Shown here in pieces: positions 36,511 to 44,751 of a stretch of DNA of 64,000 nucleotides. The stretch is taken from assembly GCF_013778325.1 (NCBI RefSeq), contig NZ_JACEIB010000003.1:186001-250000 (forward strand), written 5' to 3'. Source of the stretch: Sphingomonas chungangi. GTDB taxonomy: Bacteria > Pseudomonadota > Alphaproteobacteria > Sphingomonadales > Sphingomonadaceae. Every line of letters begins with the position of its first letter. The stretch's first letter is position 1. The notes beneath the pieces were generated by a model. It searched no databases. It worked only from the letters and a program-made list of their open reading frames with translations, and was not told the origin of the DNA. Both the position numbers and the translations under genes were made by a program.

Positions 36511-37695
36511 TCAGGCCGCCTTGCCGTAGAGGGTGACGACGCAGGCACCGCCGAGCCCGAGATTGTGCTGGAGCGCGAAGCGGACGCCGTCCACCTGTCG
36601 TCTGTCGGCGGTGCCGCGCAGCTGTTGGGTGAGCTCGTAGCATTGGGCCAAGCCGGTGGCCCCGAGCGGGTGGCCTTTGGACAGCAGGCCGCCCGAGGGG
36701 TTGGTGACGTGATCGCCGCCATAGCTGTTTCGGCCGTCGCGGATATAGGCCTCGGCGCCGCCCTCCGGGCACAGGCCCAGCGCCTCGTAGGTGATAAGTT
36801 CGTTGGGCGCGAAGCAATCGTGCAGTTCGACCGCCTGGATGTCGCCTGGTCCCACTCCGGCGGCTTCATAGACCTGACGCGCCGCCGCCTTCGACATGTC
36901 GTACCCGACCACCGACATCATCGATCGGCCTTCCCATGTATCGGCATAATCCGTGGTCATCGCCTGCGCGGCGATTTCCACCGGCGCATCCAGCCCATGC
37001 TTCGCCGCGAAGGCCGGCGAGACCAGCAGCGCAGCTGCTGCGCCGCAGGTCGGCGGACACGCCTGGAAGCGCGTGATCGGGCCATAGAGATGCTTCGATC
37101 CCATCACCTCCTCGATCGTGATCGGTGCGCGCAGCAGAGCCAGCGGATTGTTCGCGGCGTGGCGCCGGGCCTTGACCGAGATCAGGCCGAACACCTCGTC
37201 GACGATGCCGTAGCGCTGCTGGTAATCGACACCGGCGCCCCCAAATTGTTGCGCGGCCATCGGCGCGGTGTCGTCCCAGCCCTGGATTTCGACCTGCTTC
37301 GAAAGGTGATAATCGAGCGTCCGCTTGCGATCGGCGAACACCATGCCGAGCGCGCCGGGCAGCATCTGCTCGAATCCCACGGCCAGCACGCAATCCGCCA
37401 CACCATGCTCGATCGCCTGCCGCGCGAGATACAGCGCGGTCGATCCGGTCGAGCAATTGTTGTTGACGTTGACGATCGGGATGCCGGTGCAGCCGACCCG
37501 ATAGAGTGCTGATTGGCCCGCGGTCGAATCCGCATAGACGTAGCCGGCATAGGCCTGCTGGATCAGATCGTAGCGGATGCCGGCATCGGCGAGCGCCAGC
37601 CGGATCGCCTTCTCGGCCATCACGTCCCAGTCCTCGCTCTGGCCGGGCTTGGCGAAGGGGATCATCCCGACGCCGGCGATACGTGCCTTGGTCAT
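36511..37695 (-). CDS. Thiolase-family protein (SCP2/lipid-transfer-type acetyl-CoA acetyltransferase)
   Basis: A 394-residue thiolase of the SCP-x/Ltp group. The nucleophile is Cys81 in NNNCSTGS, then VELHDCFAPNELITYEALG with the active His, and GHPLGATG near the C-terminus. The group cleaves 3-ketoacyl-CoA or performs retro-aldol cleavage of branched side chains. It is the second gene of the minus-strand acyl operon, 25 bp after the acyl-CoA dehydrogenase. The partner MaoC proteins suggest a bulky or branched acyl chain. Confidence 0.9.
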   Translation of the reverse strand: MTKARIAGVGMIPFAKPGQSEDWDVMAEKAIRLALADAGIRYDLIQQAYAGYVYADSTAGQSALYRVGCTGIPIVNVNNNCSTGSTALYLARQAIEHGVADCVLAVGFEQMLPGALGMVFADRKRTLDYHLSKQVEIQGWDDTAPMAAQQFGGAGVDYQQRYGIVDEVFGLISVKARRHAANNPLALLRAPITIEEVMGSKHLYGPITRFQACPPTCGAAAALLVSPAFAAKHGLDAPVEIAAQAMTTDYADTWEGRSMMSVVGYDMSKAAARQVYEAAGVGPGDIQAVELHDCFAPNELITYEALGLCPEGGAEAYIRDGRNSYGGDHVTNPSGGLLSKGHPLGATGLAQCYELTQQLRGTADRRQVDGVRFALQHNLGLGGACVVTLYGKAA

Positions 37696-37720
37696 ATCCT
37701 CACTCCTTGCGCGCCCGGGG

Positions 37721-38890
37721 TCACAGGGACCGGGCGACGATCAGCTTCATGATTTCGTTGGCACCGCCGTAGATCCGCGACACGCGGGCGTCGGCGAACA
37801 GGCGGGCGATCGGATATTCGGTCATGTAGCCGTAGCCGCCGAACAGCTGCAGGCAGGCGTCCGCCACCTTCGAAAGCGTCTCGGTGGTCCAGAGCTTCGC
37901 GGCGGCGGCAGTGGCAGGATCGAGATCGCCGGCCAGAAGCCGCACCATCATCGCATCGACCAGCGTCCGTCCAGCCAGCGCCTGCGCCTTGCAGTCGGCG
38001 AGCACGAACTGCGTGTTCTGCTGCTCGAACAGCGGCTTGCCGAACGCTTGGCGCTCGCGCGTGTAGGCGACGGTGAGATCGATTGCGCGCTCGATGTTGA
38101 CCACCGCATCGAGCGCGATCGTCAGCCGCTCCCACGCCAGCTGGTGCATCAGCTGGGTGAAGCCGCCACCGGCTTCTCCCAGCAGGTTCGCTTCGGGCAC
38201 GAACACATCGTCGAACGCCAGTTCGGAGGTGTCCTGGCCGTGCATGCCGATCTTGTCGAGCTTGCGACCTCGCGAGAATCCGGCGGCGCCATCCGTTTCG
38301 ACCATCAGGATCGACAGCCCCCGTGCGCCGGTCCCGGCCTCGGTGCGCGCCACCACGGCGATCAGGCTGGCCGTCTGGCCGTTGCTGATGAAGGTCTTCT
38401 GCCCGTTGAGCAGGAAGCCGCTCTCGACGCGCCTGCCGGTCGTGCGCACCGCCTGCAGGTCCGATCCGGCGCCCGGCTCGGTCATGGCGATGGCGGCGAT
38501 TCTTTCACCGCGCGCCATGGAGGGAAGCCAGCGCTTCTTCTGCTCCTCGGTGCCGTAAGCAAGGATGTAGTGGCCGACAATCGAAGAGCTCACCATGTTG
38601 GCGACGCCGAAACTGCCGCCGAGACCAGCGCGGCTCATCTCCTGATGAATGACCGCCTCATGGGCCCGGGTGCCGCCACCGCCGCCGTAAGCTTCTGGAA
38701 TTCCGGCACAGAGCAGGCCCGCCTCGGCCGCCTTGCGCCACGATGCGGCGTCCACGGCGCCGGAAATCTCCCAGGAGGCGGCCATCGGGACCAGCTCGCC
38801 GCCCAGGAAGCGTGCGACCTGCTCGCCCAGCATGGCGAGCTCGTCGTCCATCCAAGGGCTTCCGGCTCGCGAGGATGACCTATCGGTCAA
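37721..38890 (-). CDS. Acyl-CoA dehydrogenase (LCAD-like)
   Basis: A 389-residue FAD acyl-CoA dehydrogenase. It has MTEPGAGSDLQAVRTTG, GQKTFISNGQ, and the C-terminal segment RIYGGANEIMKLIVARSL. The usual MCAD glutamate position (IYEGT) is IYGGA, so the catalytic base should come from helix G (VVNIERAI), as in LCAD and IVD. This introduces the first double bond in the acyl-CoA. It is the promoter-proximal gene of the left operon, with a TetR-type dyad about 76-91 bp upstream. Confidence 0.92.
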   Translation of the reverse strand: MTDRSSSRAGSPWMDDELAMLGEQVARFLGGELVPMAASWEISGAVDAASWRKAAEAGLLCAGIPEAYGGGGGTRAHEAVIHQEMSRAGLGGSFGVANMVSSSIVGHYILAYGTEEQKKRWLPSMARGERIAAIAMTEPGAGSDLQAVRTTGRRVESGFLLNGQKTFISNGQTASLIAVVARTEAGTGARGLSILMVETDGAAGFSRGRKLDKIGMHGQDTSELAFDDVFVPEANLLGEAGGGFTQLMHQLAWERLTIALDAVVNIERAIDLTVAYTRERQAFGKPLFEQQNTQFVLADCKAQALAGRTLVDAMMVRLLAGDLDPATAAAAKLWTTETLSKVADACLQLFGGYGYMTEYPIARLFADARVSRIYGGANEIMKLIVARSL

Positions 38891-38965
38891 TATCGGCTCT
38901 CCTTGTGACGCCCGCCGACGCTTTCGGCGTCTAGCGACTCATTTTCTGGAAAGCTGGGTATCAGT

Positions 38966-38981
38966 GTTACCAATGGGTATC
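38966..38981. promoter_or_regulatory. Predicted TetR operator upstream of the acyl-degradation operon
   Basis: GTTACCAATGGGTATC, an imperfect dyad between the tetR stop and the acyl-CoA dehydrogenase start. It matches 12 of 16 bases of the dyad at 39693-39708 in front of the divergent TonB/iol operon. A half-repeat TGGGTATCA occurs twice around it. This fits one TetR repressor binding both sites. Confidence 0.6.
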
Positions 38982-38991
38982 AATGAAAAAT

Positions 38992-39603
38992 TTATCGACG
39001 TGGGGCGAGGCCTGCCGTCAGCTGGTTTACGAACTTCTCCGCCACCATCGCAGCGCTGAGCGCGCCTCCTTCGTCGAACCAGCGCGCGATGCCGTTGAGC
39101 GCACCTGCGATCATGAAGGCGGTGAGCTTGGGGTCGCCGCGGGCGATCGAGCCGTCTTCGGTGCCGAGCGCCAGCAGTTCGCGCATGCGCGCGTCGATTT
39201 GGCGCATGCCACGCTGCATCAGATCGCCACCGGGGCCGCCAATATGCGCATCCAGAACGACGATGATGCAGCGCCCGAAATCGGTAGCCATTACCTCGGC
39301 ATAGTGGCGAAGCAGGTGCTGTAGCTGCGCCAGGGCGGTCGATTCACGGTCGCCCTCGATCGCCTCCAGGATGCGGTCGAGGGCGCGCGTGGCGACGGCG
39401 CTGACTAGATCATCCTTGTTTCGCGCATAATAATAGAGCGTCGGCTTGGTGATGCCGAGGCGCGCGGCGATGTCGTCGAGTGAGGTCCGATGATAACCGC
39501 GCTCGGCGAAGGCCTCGGCTGCGGCATGGAGGACCGCTTCCCGCTTCTCTTCGCGCTCCGCATTCCTGTCCCGCCCAGCCCATGGGGATTTCACCGTCTT
39601 CAT
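38992..39603 (-). CDS. TetR-family transcriptional regulator
   Basis: A 203-residue TetR regulator. The helix-turn-helix is in KREAVLHAAAEAFAERGYHRTSLDDIAARLGITKPTLYYYARNKDDLVSAV (about 20-70), followed by a C-terminal ligand domain. The ATG at 39603 has no good Shine-Dalgarno. A GTG at 39612 with GGAG ten bases upstream is an equally good start. The gene lies between two operons, and related dyads flank it (38966-38981 and 39693-39708). An acyl-CoA effector is plausible from the left operon but is not shown by the sequence. Confidence 0.9.
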   Translation of the reverse strand: MKTVKSPWAGRDRNAEREEKREAVLHAAAEAFAERGYHRTSLDDIAARLGITKPTLYYYARNKDDLVSAVATRALDRILEAIEGDRESTALAQLQHLLRHYAEVMATDFGRCIIVVLDAHIGGPGGDLMQRGMRQIDARMRELLALGTEDGSIARGDPKLTAFMIAGALNGIARWFDEGGALSAAMVAEKFVNQLTAGLAPRR

Positions 39604-39692
39604 TCTAGCCACGTGCAACGCTCTCCTTCGGTTGAAATCTAGCCGAAATCGATCTCCCGGCAAGAGGTCCGAGATTCGATATTGCACATGGA

Positions 39693-39708
39693 GTTACTAG
39701 TGAGTAAC
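39693..39708. promoter_or_regulatory. Predicted TetR operator in the tetR/TonB divergent region
   Basis: GTTACT-AGTG-AGTAAC, a 16-bp dyad with perfect 6-bp arms, 55 bp upstream of the TonB receptor ATG and 80-90 bp upstream of tetR. It resembles the site at 38966-38981 at 12 of 16 positions. Control of tetR itself and of the TonB/hydrolase/iol operon is predicted. Confidence 0.65.
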
Positions 39709-39763
39709 ATGAAGTCCGATCGACAATGGCGCATCGAGACGCCTTCACGATGGGGAGAGGCTG

Positions 39764-41932
39764 ATGACAAGGAATTCGTTCCGGCGAGTGGGTTACGGGG
39801 CTGCTTCGATGCTGGCCATTGCCGCCATCATGCCGGCGGCCGCGGAGGCGGTCGAGCAGCTGTCGGCCGCCTCCGTTTCATCCACCGGCGGTGCCGCCGA
39901 CATCATCGTCACGGCGCGCAAGCGCAGCGAGAATCTCAAGGACGTGCCGGCGTCGATCCTGGTGGTCAACAAGGCCCAGATCGCCAACCTCAATGCCAAG
40001 ACACTCGAGGACCTGAACGGCGCCGCGCCGAACCTGCATGTCGGCGACGACGGCACGCTGACCATCCGCGGGATCAGTTCGACAGCGCGCAATGTAGGTT
40101 TCGAGGCGGGTGCGGCCGAATATATCGACGGCGTCTATCAGGGCCGTCCGATCGGCAACAACCAGGACCTCACCGATATCGAACGGGTCGAGGTGCTGCG
40201 CGGCCCGCAGGGGACGCTCTACGGCAAGAACACCACCGCCGGCGCGATCAGCATCGTCACGGTGCGGCCGGGCGACAGCTGGACCGGGCGCGGCGAGGTC
40301 CAATATGGCGAGGAGAATGATCTGCGCGTCGCCGGTTATGTCGCCGGCCCGGTAGTCGCCGACACGCTGGGGATCAAGCTTTCTGGCTTCCGGCGCAAGT
40401 CGGACGGCTATGGGCGCAATGTGCTCGACGGAGTGCCCTTCGGAAATTACGATTCGGCGGGCGGCCGTGGCGAGATTCGCCTGACCACCGGGCCGTTCGA
40501 TGTCTCGCTGCGCGGCGACTACACCTGGGATGACGGCCTGCCCCCGCTTGCCAAGCCGGTGGCCGGATTCGCTGCGGCGTTCGCGCCTGGGCGGGACGAA
40601 ATCGCGCAGGATCGTGACACGTTCAACCACGAGAAGAGCGGCGGCGTTTCCCTGACCGGTGATGTCGATCTCGGTGGCGGCTATACGCTCACATCGATAT
40701 CGGCTTGGCGCGCCATTCGCGACTTTTCGGGCGGGGATGACGATTCCAGCCCGCTCGACGCCGTATATCACAGGTTCCTCGACAAGTCGCGGCAGGTCAC
40801 CCAGGAGGTGCGGCTGGCCTCGCCCTCGACTGGCCGGTTCAGTTGGATCGTCGGCGGCTATTATTTTCACCAGCGGCTAAGTTCGGTGCGACCGATCACC
40901 CTATCCACCGATTTCCCGGCTCAAGGCGTCGTCGCCGACAATGTGATGGTCTGGACCGATTCCTTCGCGGCGTTCGCGAACGGCGACTATCACCTGACCG
41001 ACAAACTCACGCTCAACGCCGGCGTGCGATTCACTTCGGAGCATAAAAGGCTCGACTTCGTGCAAACGGGTATCCCGGGCTTCTTCTACCCGGATTACAA
41101 CATCAAGGATCACTTCACCGATACCGATGTCTCTCCAACGGCATCGCTCAGCTACAAATTCTCACCCGCGGTGACGACCTACATAAAATTCAGCCGCGGC
41201 TTCAAATCGGGGGGCTGGAATCCGGACATCACCACCACACCGAACATCAAGTTCGATCCCGAGAAGGTCAATAATTTCGAGGCCGGCCTGCGCACCAGCT
41301 TCGCAGGCGGGAAGCTCGGCCTGAATCTGACCGCCTATTACATGGATTATTCGGACCTCCAGGTCAGCCAACTGCTCAGCACCAGTCTAGGTTATGTCAT
41401 CACCAATGCTGGTAAGGCACGCGTAAAGGGCGTTGAGGTGGAGTTGACCGCGCAGCCTGTGTCGTGGCTGACACTGACCGCCAACGCTGCCTATAACGAT
41501 GCGCGCTATCACGATTTCGACTCCGGCATCCCTAACCTTGCTGATCCGAGCACGACCATCAACTATGCTGGGCAGCGTTTCACGTTTACGCCCGCCTTCT
41601 CGGGTTTCCTCGGAGTGGACACGAATATTCCGCTGAATTCCGCCGTGTCATGGAAGACACATGGGGACGTACGGTATCAGAGCAAGATCTTCTTCGACGA
41701 CGCCCGCACCGTCTCATCTATCGGGCCGTTTTCTCAGAAAGGCTATGCCAAGGTCAATCTTCTGAGCGGGCTGAGTTTCCGCGACGGGCTGGAGGTGATG
41801 CTGTTCGTCGACAACCTGACCAACAACCGCGCGCTCGAAAATCGGGCGAGCGACGCGCTCGGCTTCGGCCTGATCCTCGATCAATACACACGACCGCGCG
41901 AGATCGGCGGACGTGTCTCCTTCAAGTTCTGA
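39764..41932 (+). CDS. TonB-dependent outer-membrane receptor
   Basis: A 722-residue receptor. A signal-type N-terminus (MTRNSFRRVGYGAASMLAIAAIMPAAAEA) leads into the plug start DIIVTARKRSENLKDVPASI, the plug motif VEVLRGPQGTLYGKNTTAG and a terminal strand ending in GGRVSFKF. GGAGAGG lies four bases before the ATG. It is first in a plus-strand operon with two hydrolases and the iol genes, and a predicted TetR operator lies upstream. It should import the pathway substrate, possibly an acylated cyclitol. Confidence 0.93.
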   Translation: MTRNSFRRVGYGAASMLAIAAIMPAAAEAVEQLSAASVSSTGGAADIIVTARKRSENLKDVPASILVVNKAQIANLNAKTLEDLNGAAPNLHVGDDGTLTIRGISSTARNVGFEAGAAEYIDGVYQGRPIGNNQDLTDIERVEVLRGPQGTLYGKNTTAGAISIVTVRPGDSWTGRGEVQYGEENDLRVAGYVAGPVVADTLGIKLSGFRRKSDGYGRNVLDGVPFGNYDSAGGRGEIRLTTGPFDVSLRGDYTWDDGLPPLAKPVAGFAAAFAPGRDEIAQDRDTFNHEKSGGVSLTGDVDLGGGYTLTSISAWRAIRDFSGGDDDSSPLDAVYHRFLDKSRQVTQEVRLASPSTGRFSWIVGGYYFHQRLSSVRPITLSTDFPAQGVVADNVMVWTDSFAAFANGDYHLTDKLTLNAGVRFTSEHKRLDFVQTGIPGFFYPDYNIKDHFTDTDVSPTASLSYKFSPAVTTYIKFSRGFKSGGWNPDITTTPNIKFDPEKVNNFEAGLRTSFAGGKLGLNLTAYYMDYSDLQVSQLLSTSLGYVITNAGKARVKGVEVELTAQPVSWLTLTANAAYNDARYHDFDSGIPNLADPSTTINYAGQRFTFTPAFSGFLGVDTNIPLNSAVSWKTHGDVRYQSKIFFDDARTVSSIGPFSQKGYAKVNLLSGLSFRDGLEVMLFVDNLTNNRALENRASDALGFGLILDQYTRPREIGGRVSFKF

Positions 41933-41990
41933 CGGTAATGCTGGTGCAGGCACGATTGATCAGGAACGCGCGGCTGGCAGGCCCGGCGAG

Positions 41991-42911
41991 ATGGTAAGTC
42001 TGTCCGCTCGGGTCACGCAGACTGCGGTGCGCATGATCACGTCCGCGACGAAGGCGCATGACGAGGAGGGGCTGCTCAAGGCGACGACGCGACGCCCGAC
42101 CGCAGGACATCCTCCGCCGCATGTCCGCCGTAAGGTCGATGTCCGGCAGCGTACGGTGCGGGGGCGGCCCGTCTACACGCTCAGCAAGCGTGGCGCCGCG
42201 GCGAACGCAGGTCACCTGCTCTATTGGTGCGGCGGCGCTTATTGCCACCCGCCGGCCTTCCTCCATTGGTATTTTGTCGCAGCCCTGGTCGATGAGCTGG
42301 GAATTACCTGCACCGTCCCGCTCTATCCGCTCGCGCCCGAGCACAGCTGCGCGGAGGGCATCGCCTTCGCCAGCGGCATCTACCGTGACCTGCTCGCCGA
42401 ATATGGTGCCGACCAACTGTATATGGGAGGGGATTCGGCCGGGGGAGGGCTTGCGGTCGCCACCTGGCAGGCGGTCGGGACGAAACCGGCGCGGCTGGTG
42501 CTGATCGCGCCCTGGCTCGATGCGGGGGCCAGCGATCCGTCGCAATCGGCGATTGAGCGCTACGATTGGCTGATGGACAGCTCGACCATCCGTACTTGGG
42601 GAAAGTGGTGGGCACATGGCCGGCCGCTCGACGATCCGCTCGTCAGCCCGCTCTTCGGCGATCTGAGCGATTTCCCGCGGGCGCTGCTGATCTGTGGAAC
42701 GCGGGACATCCTGGTGGCGGATGCGCGTCGGCTCGCCGCCATCGTGCCGGAGCGGATCCGTTATATCGAGGTGCCCGGCCTCATGCACGCTTATCCGCTG
42801 CTGACCTGGATCCCCGAATCCCGCCGTGTCCGGGAAGAGATCGGGGCTTTCTTTGCCTGTGAACGCTCCCCAATGAACCGAGGAGGGCATCGTGCCGCAT
42901 ACCAGCTCTGA
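41991..42911 (+). CDS. Alpha/beta hydrolase fold-3 (HSL-type) esterase with altered oxyanion motif
   Basis: A 306-residue hormone-sensitive-lipase-type hydrolase. The nucleophile elbow is GGDSAGGG (Ser149), the Asp lies in GTRDILVADAR, and the His is in GLMHAYPLL. The usual HGGG oxyanion loop reads CGGA (80-83) in LLYWCGGAYCHP, so the leading His is Cys. I chose the ATG at 41991; the frame is open back to 41913 inside the receptor gene, and the Shine-Dalgarno is weak. The 3' end overlaps the next hydrolase gene by 20 bp. It may release the acyl part of an inositol ester. Confidence 0.83.
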   Translation: MVSLSARVTQTAVRMITSATKAHDEEGLLKATTRRPTAGHPPPHVRRKVDVRQRTVRGRPVYTLSKRGAAANAGHLLYWCGGAYCHPPAFLHWYFVAALVDELGITCTVPLYPLAPEHSCAEGIAFASGIYRDLLAEYGADQLYMGGDSAGGGLAVATWQAVGTKPARLVLIAPWLDAGASDPSQSAIERYDWLMDSSTIRTWGKWWAHGRPLDDPLVSPLFGDLSDFPRALLICGTRDILVADARRLAAIVPERIRYIEVPGLMHAYPLLTWIPESRRVREEIGAFFACERSPMNRGGHRAAYQL

Positions 42912-43737
42912 GCCGCGCATCTATTTCGAGACGCTTGGCGATCCGAACGATCCGCCGCTGCTGCTCATCGCCGGCCTCGGTGCGCAGATGGTCGGCTGGC
43001 GCGAAGCCTTCGTGCAGCAGCTGGTCGATCGGCATCTCTTCGTCGTGCGGCTGGACAATCGCGACGTCGGTCTGTCTGACAAGATGGCAGGAGCCGACGT
43101 GCATGTCGCCGACTACGGCATCGATGCGCTGGCCGACGATGCCTGCCGCGTGCTCGATACGCTCGGACTGCCGTCGGCGCATGTCGCAGGCGAGTCGATG
43201 GGTGGTGGCATCGCCCAACGCATGGCCATCACGCGCCCGGATTGTGTCCGCTCGGCCACTCTCTTCTATACCTCGCCCGGCTTCGACCCCGCGTTCCTGA
43301 CGGAAGAGCTTCTCGAGAGATTGGGCTCGCCTCCCGCTCTGTTCGATCTGTCGCGCGATCAGGCCATCGCCGTGATGATCGAGGCGGAGAGGGTTTCGGC
43401 AGCGAGCGATTACCCGTTCGACGAGGCCTGGTACCGGCGATCGAAGGAGTTGGCCTATGACCGCTGCTATCGCCCCGATGGCGCCCTCCGCCAGGCGAGC
43501 ATGGTGGCGAGGGCCGGGGGGTGGCGCGACGAGCTGGGGCGGATCCGCTGCCCGGTGGCGATCATCCATGGCCGCACCGACCGGTTGATCAAGCCGGAAG
43601 CGGCGCTGGAACTGGGCCGCCTCATTCCGCATGCCGAGGTCCACATTTATCGAGGCATGGGCCACGCCCCCGTCCCCGAATTGTGGGACGAATATATCCC
43701 GATCATGCTGCGCACCATCGCAAGGGGCGAGGAATGA
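42892..43737 (+). CDS. Alpha/beta hydrolase
   Basis: A 281-residue alpha/beta hydrolase with LLLIAGLGAQMVGW, RLDNRDVGLSD, the nucleophile AGESMGGG (Ser102), an Asp in HGRTDRLI and the His in GMGHAPVPE. This set is complete and matches the group of hydrolases near antibiotic or ester-degradation genes. The start is GTG at 42892 with GGAGG five bases upstream. It is translationally linked to the HSL-type gene before it and followed by iolG after 21 bp. An ester or lactone substrate linked to inositol is inferred. Confidence 0.88.
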   Translation: MPHTSSEPRIYFETLGDPNDPPLLLIAGLGAQMVGWREAFVQQLVDRHLFVVRLDNRDVGLSDKMAGADVHVADYGIDALADDACRVLDTLGLPSAHVAGESMGGGIAQRMAITRPDCVRSATLFYTSPGFDPAFLTEELLERLGSPPALFDLSRDQAIAVMIEAERVSAASDYPFDEAWYRRSKELAYDRCYRPDGALRQASMVARAGGWRDELGRIRCPVAIIHGRTDRLIKPEAALELGRLIPHAEVHIYRGMGHAPVPELWDEYIPIMLRTIARGEE

Positions 43738-43758
43738 TGCCGGTGCGGGAGGCATATC

Positions 43759-44751
43759 GTGCCCCATGACATAGCCCTGCTGGGTGCCGGCCGCATCGGG
43801 CGGATCCATGCTGCGAACCTGATGGCCCAGCCAGAACTCTGCCTGCGCTATGTCGCCGACGCCTCGCCGGGGGTCGCGGAGGCGCTGGCTCGTTCCTGCG
43901 GTGCGCAGGTCGCGACGGTGGATGCGGTGCTCGGCGATCCCGATGTCGCGGGCGTCATCATCGCCACCAGTACCGACACGCATCTTGATCTCGCTCTCCG
44001 CGCACACGCTGCTGGCAAGGCGATCTTCTGCGAAAAGCCGGTCGATCTCGATCTCGGTCGCGCCGTCGCAGCGGCCTCCGATCTGGCCGAGGCACGGCTG
44101 TTCGTCGGGTTCAACCGCCGTTTCGATCCGAGCTTCGCCGCGCTCGAACGGCGGCTGCGGGCCGGTGAGTTGGGCAAGCTCGAAACGCTGCAGATCGTCA
44201 GCAACGATCCGGCGCCGCCGCCGATCGATTACGTTGCGCGGTCCGGCGGCCTGTTCAAGGACATGACGATCCACGACTTCGACATGGCGCGCTTTCTGCT
44301 GGGCGACGAGCCGGTAGAGGTTTTCGCCTGGGGAAGCTGCCTCGTCGATCCTGCGATCGGGGGAGCGGGGGACATCGATACCGCACGCGTGATGCTCAAG
44401 ACGGCGAACGGCGCGATCTGCACGATCGCGAACAGCCGCCGCAGCGGCTTCGGCTACGATCAGCGGATCGAGGCCTTCTGCTCCGGCGGCATGATCTCCG
44501 CCGACAACGTGACGGAAACCACGCTGCGGCTGTGGCGGCAGGACGGCGCTACCGGGCCTGCGTTGCAGAACTTCTTCCTCGAACGCTACGCGGCCGCCTT
44601 CCGGGCGGAGATGGCCCATTTCGCGGACGTCGTGACTGGGCGCGCCCAGCCGATGGCCAGGTTCGCGGACGGCATCGCGGCGCTGGCGCTGGCCGATGCG
44701 GCGGCGCGATCGATGGCCACCAATGCGCCAGTGCGTCTGGATCGGGCATGA
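43759..44751 (+). CDS. iolG: Inositol 2-dehydrogenase (Gfo/Idh/MocA family)
   Basis: A 330-residue Gfo/Idh/MocA oxidoreductase. The Rossmann motif is LLGAGRIGRIHA, the catalytic region has IFCEKPVDLDL (the EKP motif), and the mid-domain DMTIHDFDMARFLLG holds the DxxxH-type residues. It oxidises myo-inositol (or another isomer) to an inosose with NAD+. The GTG start at 43759 has GGGAGG five bases upstream. The stop overlaps iolC by ATGA. The next four genes are the rest of the inositol pathway, which supports the iolG call over generic MocA proteins. Confidence 0.9.
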   Translation: MPHDIALLGAGRIGRIHAANLMAQPELCLRYVADASPGVAEALARSCGAQVATVDAVLGDPDVAGVIIATSTDTHLDLALRAHAAGKAIFCEKPVDLDLGRAVAAASDLAEARLFVGFNRRFDPSFAALERRLRAGELGKLETLQIVSNDPAPPPIDYVARSGGLFKDMTIHDFDMARFLLGDEPVEVFAWGSCLVDPAIGGAGDIDTARVMLKTANGAICTIANSRRSGFGYDQRIEAFCSGGMISADNVTETTLRLWRQDGATGPALQNFFLERYAAAFRAEMAHFADVVTGRAQPMARFADGIAALALADAAARSMATNAPVRLDRA

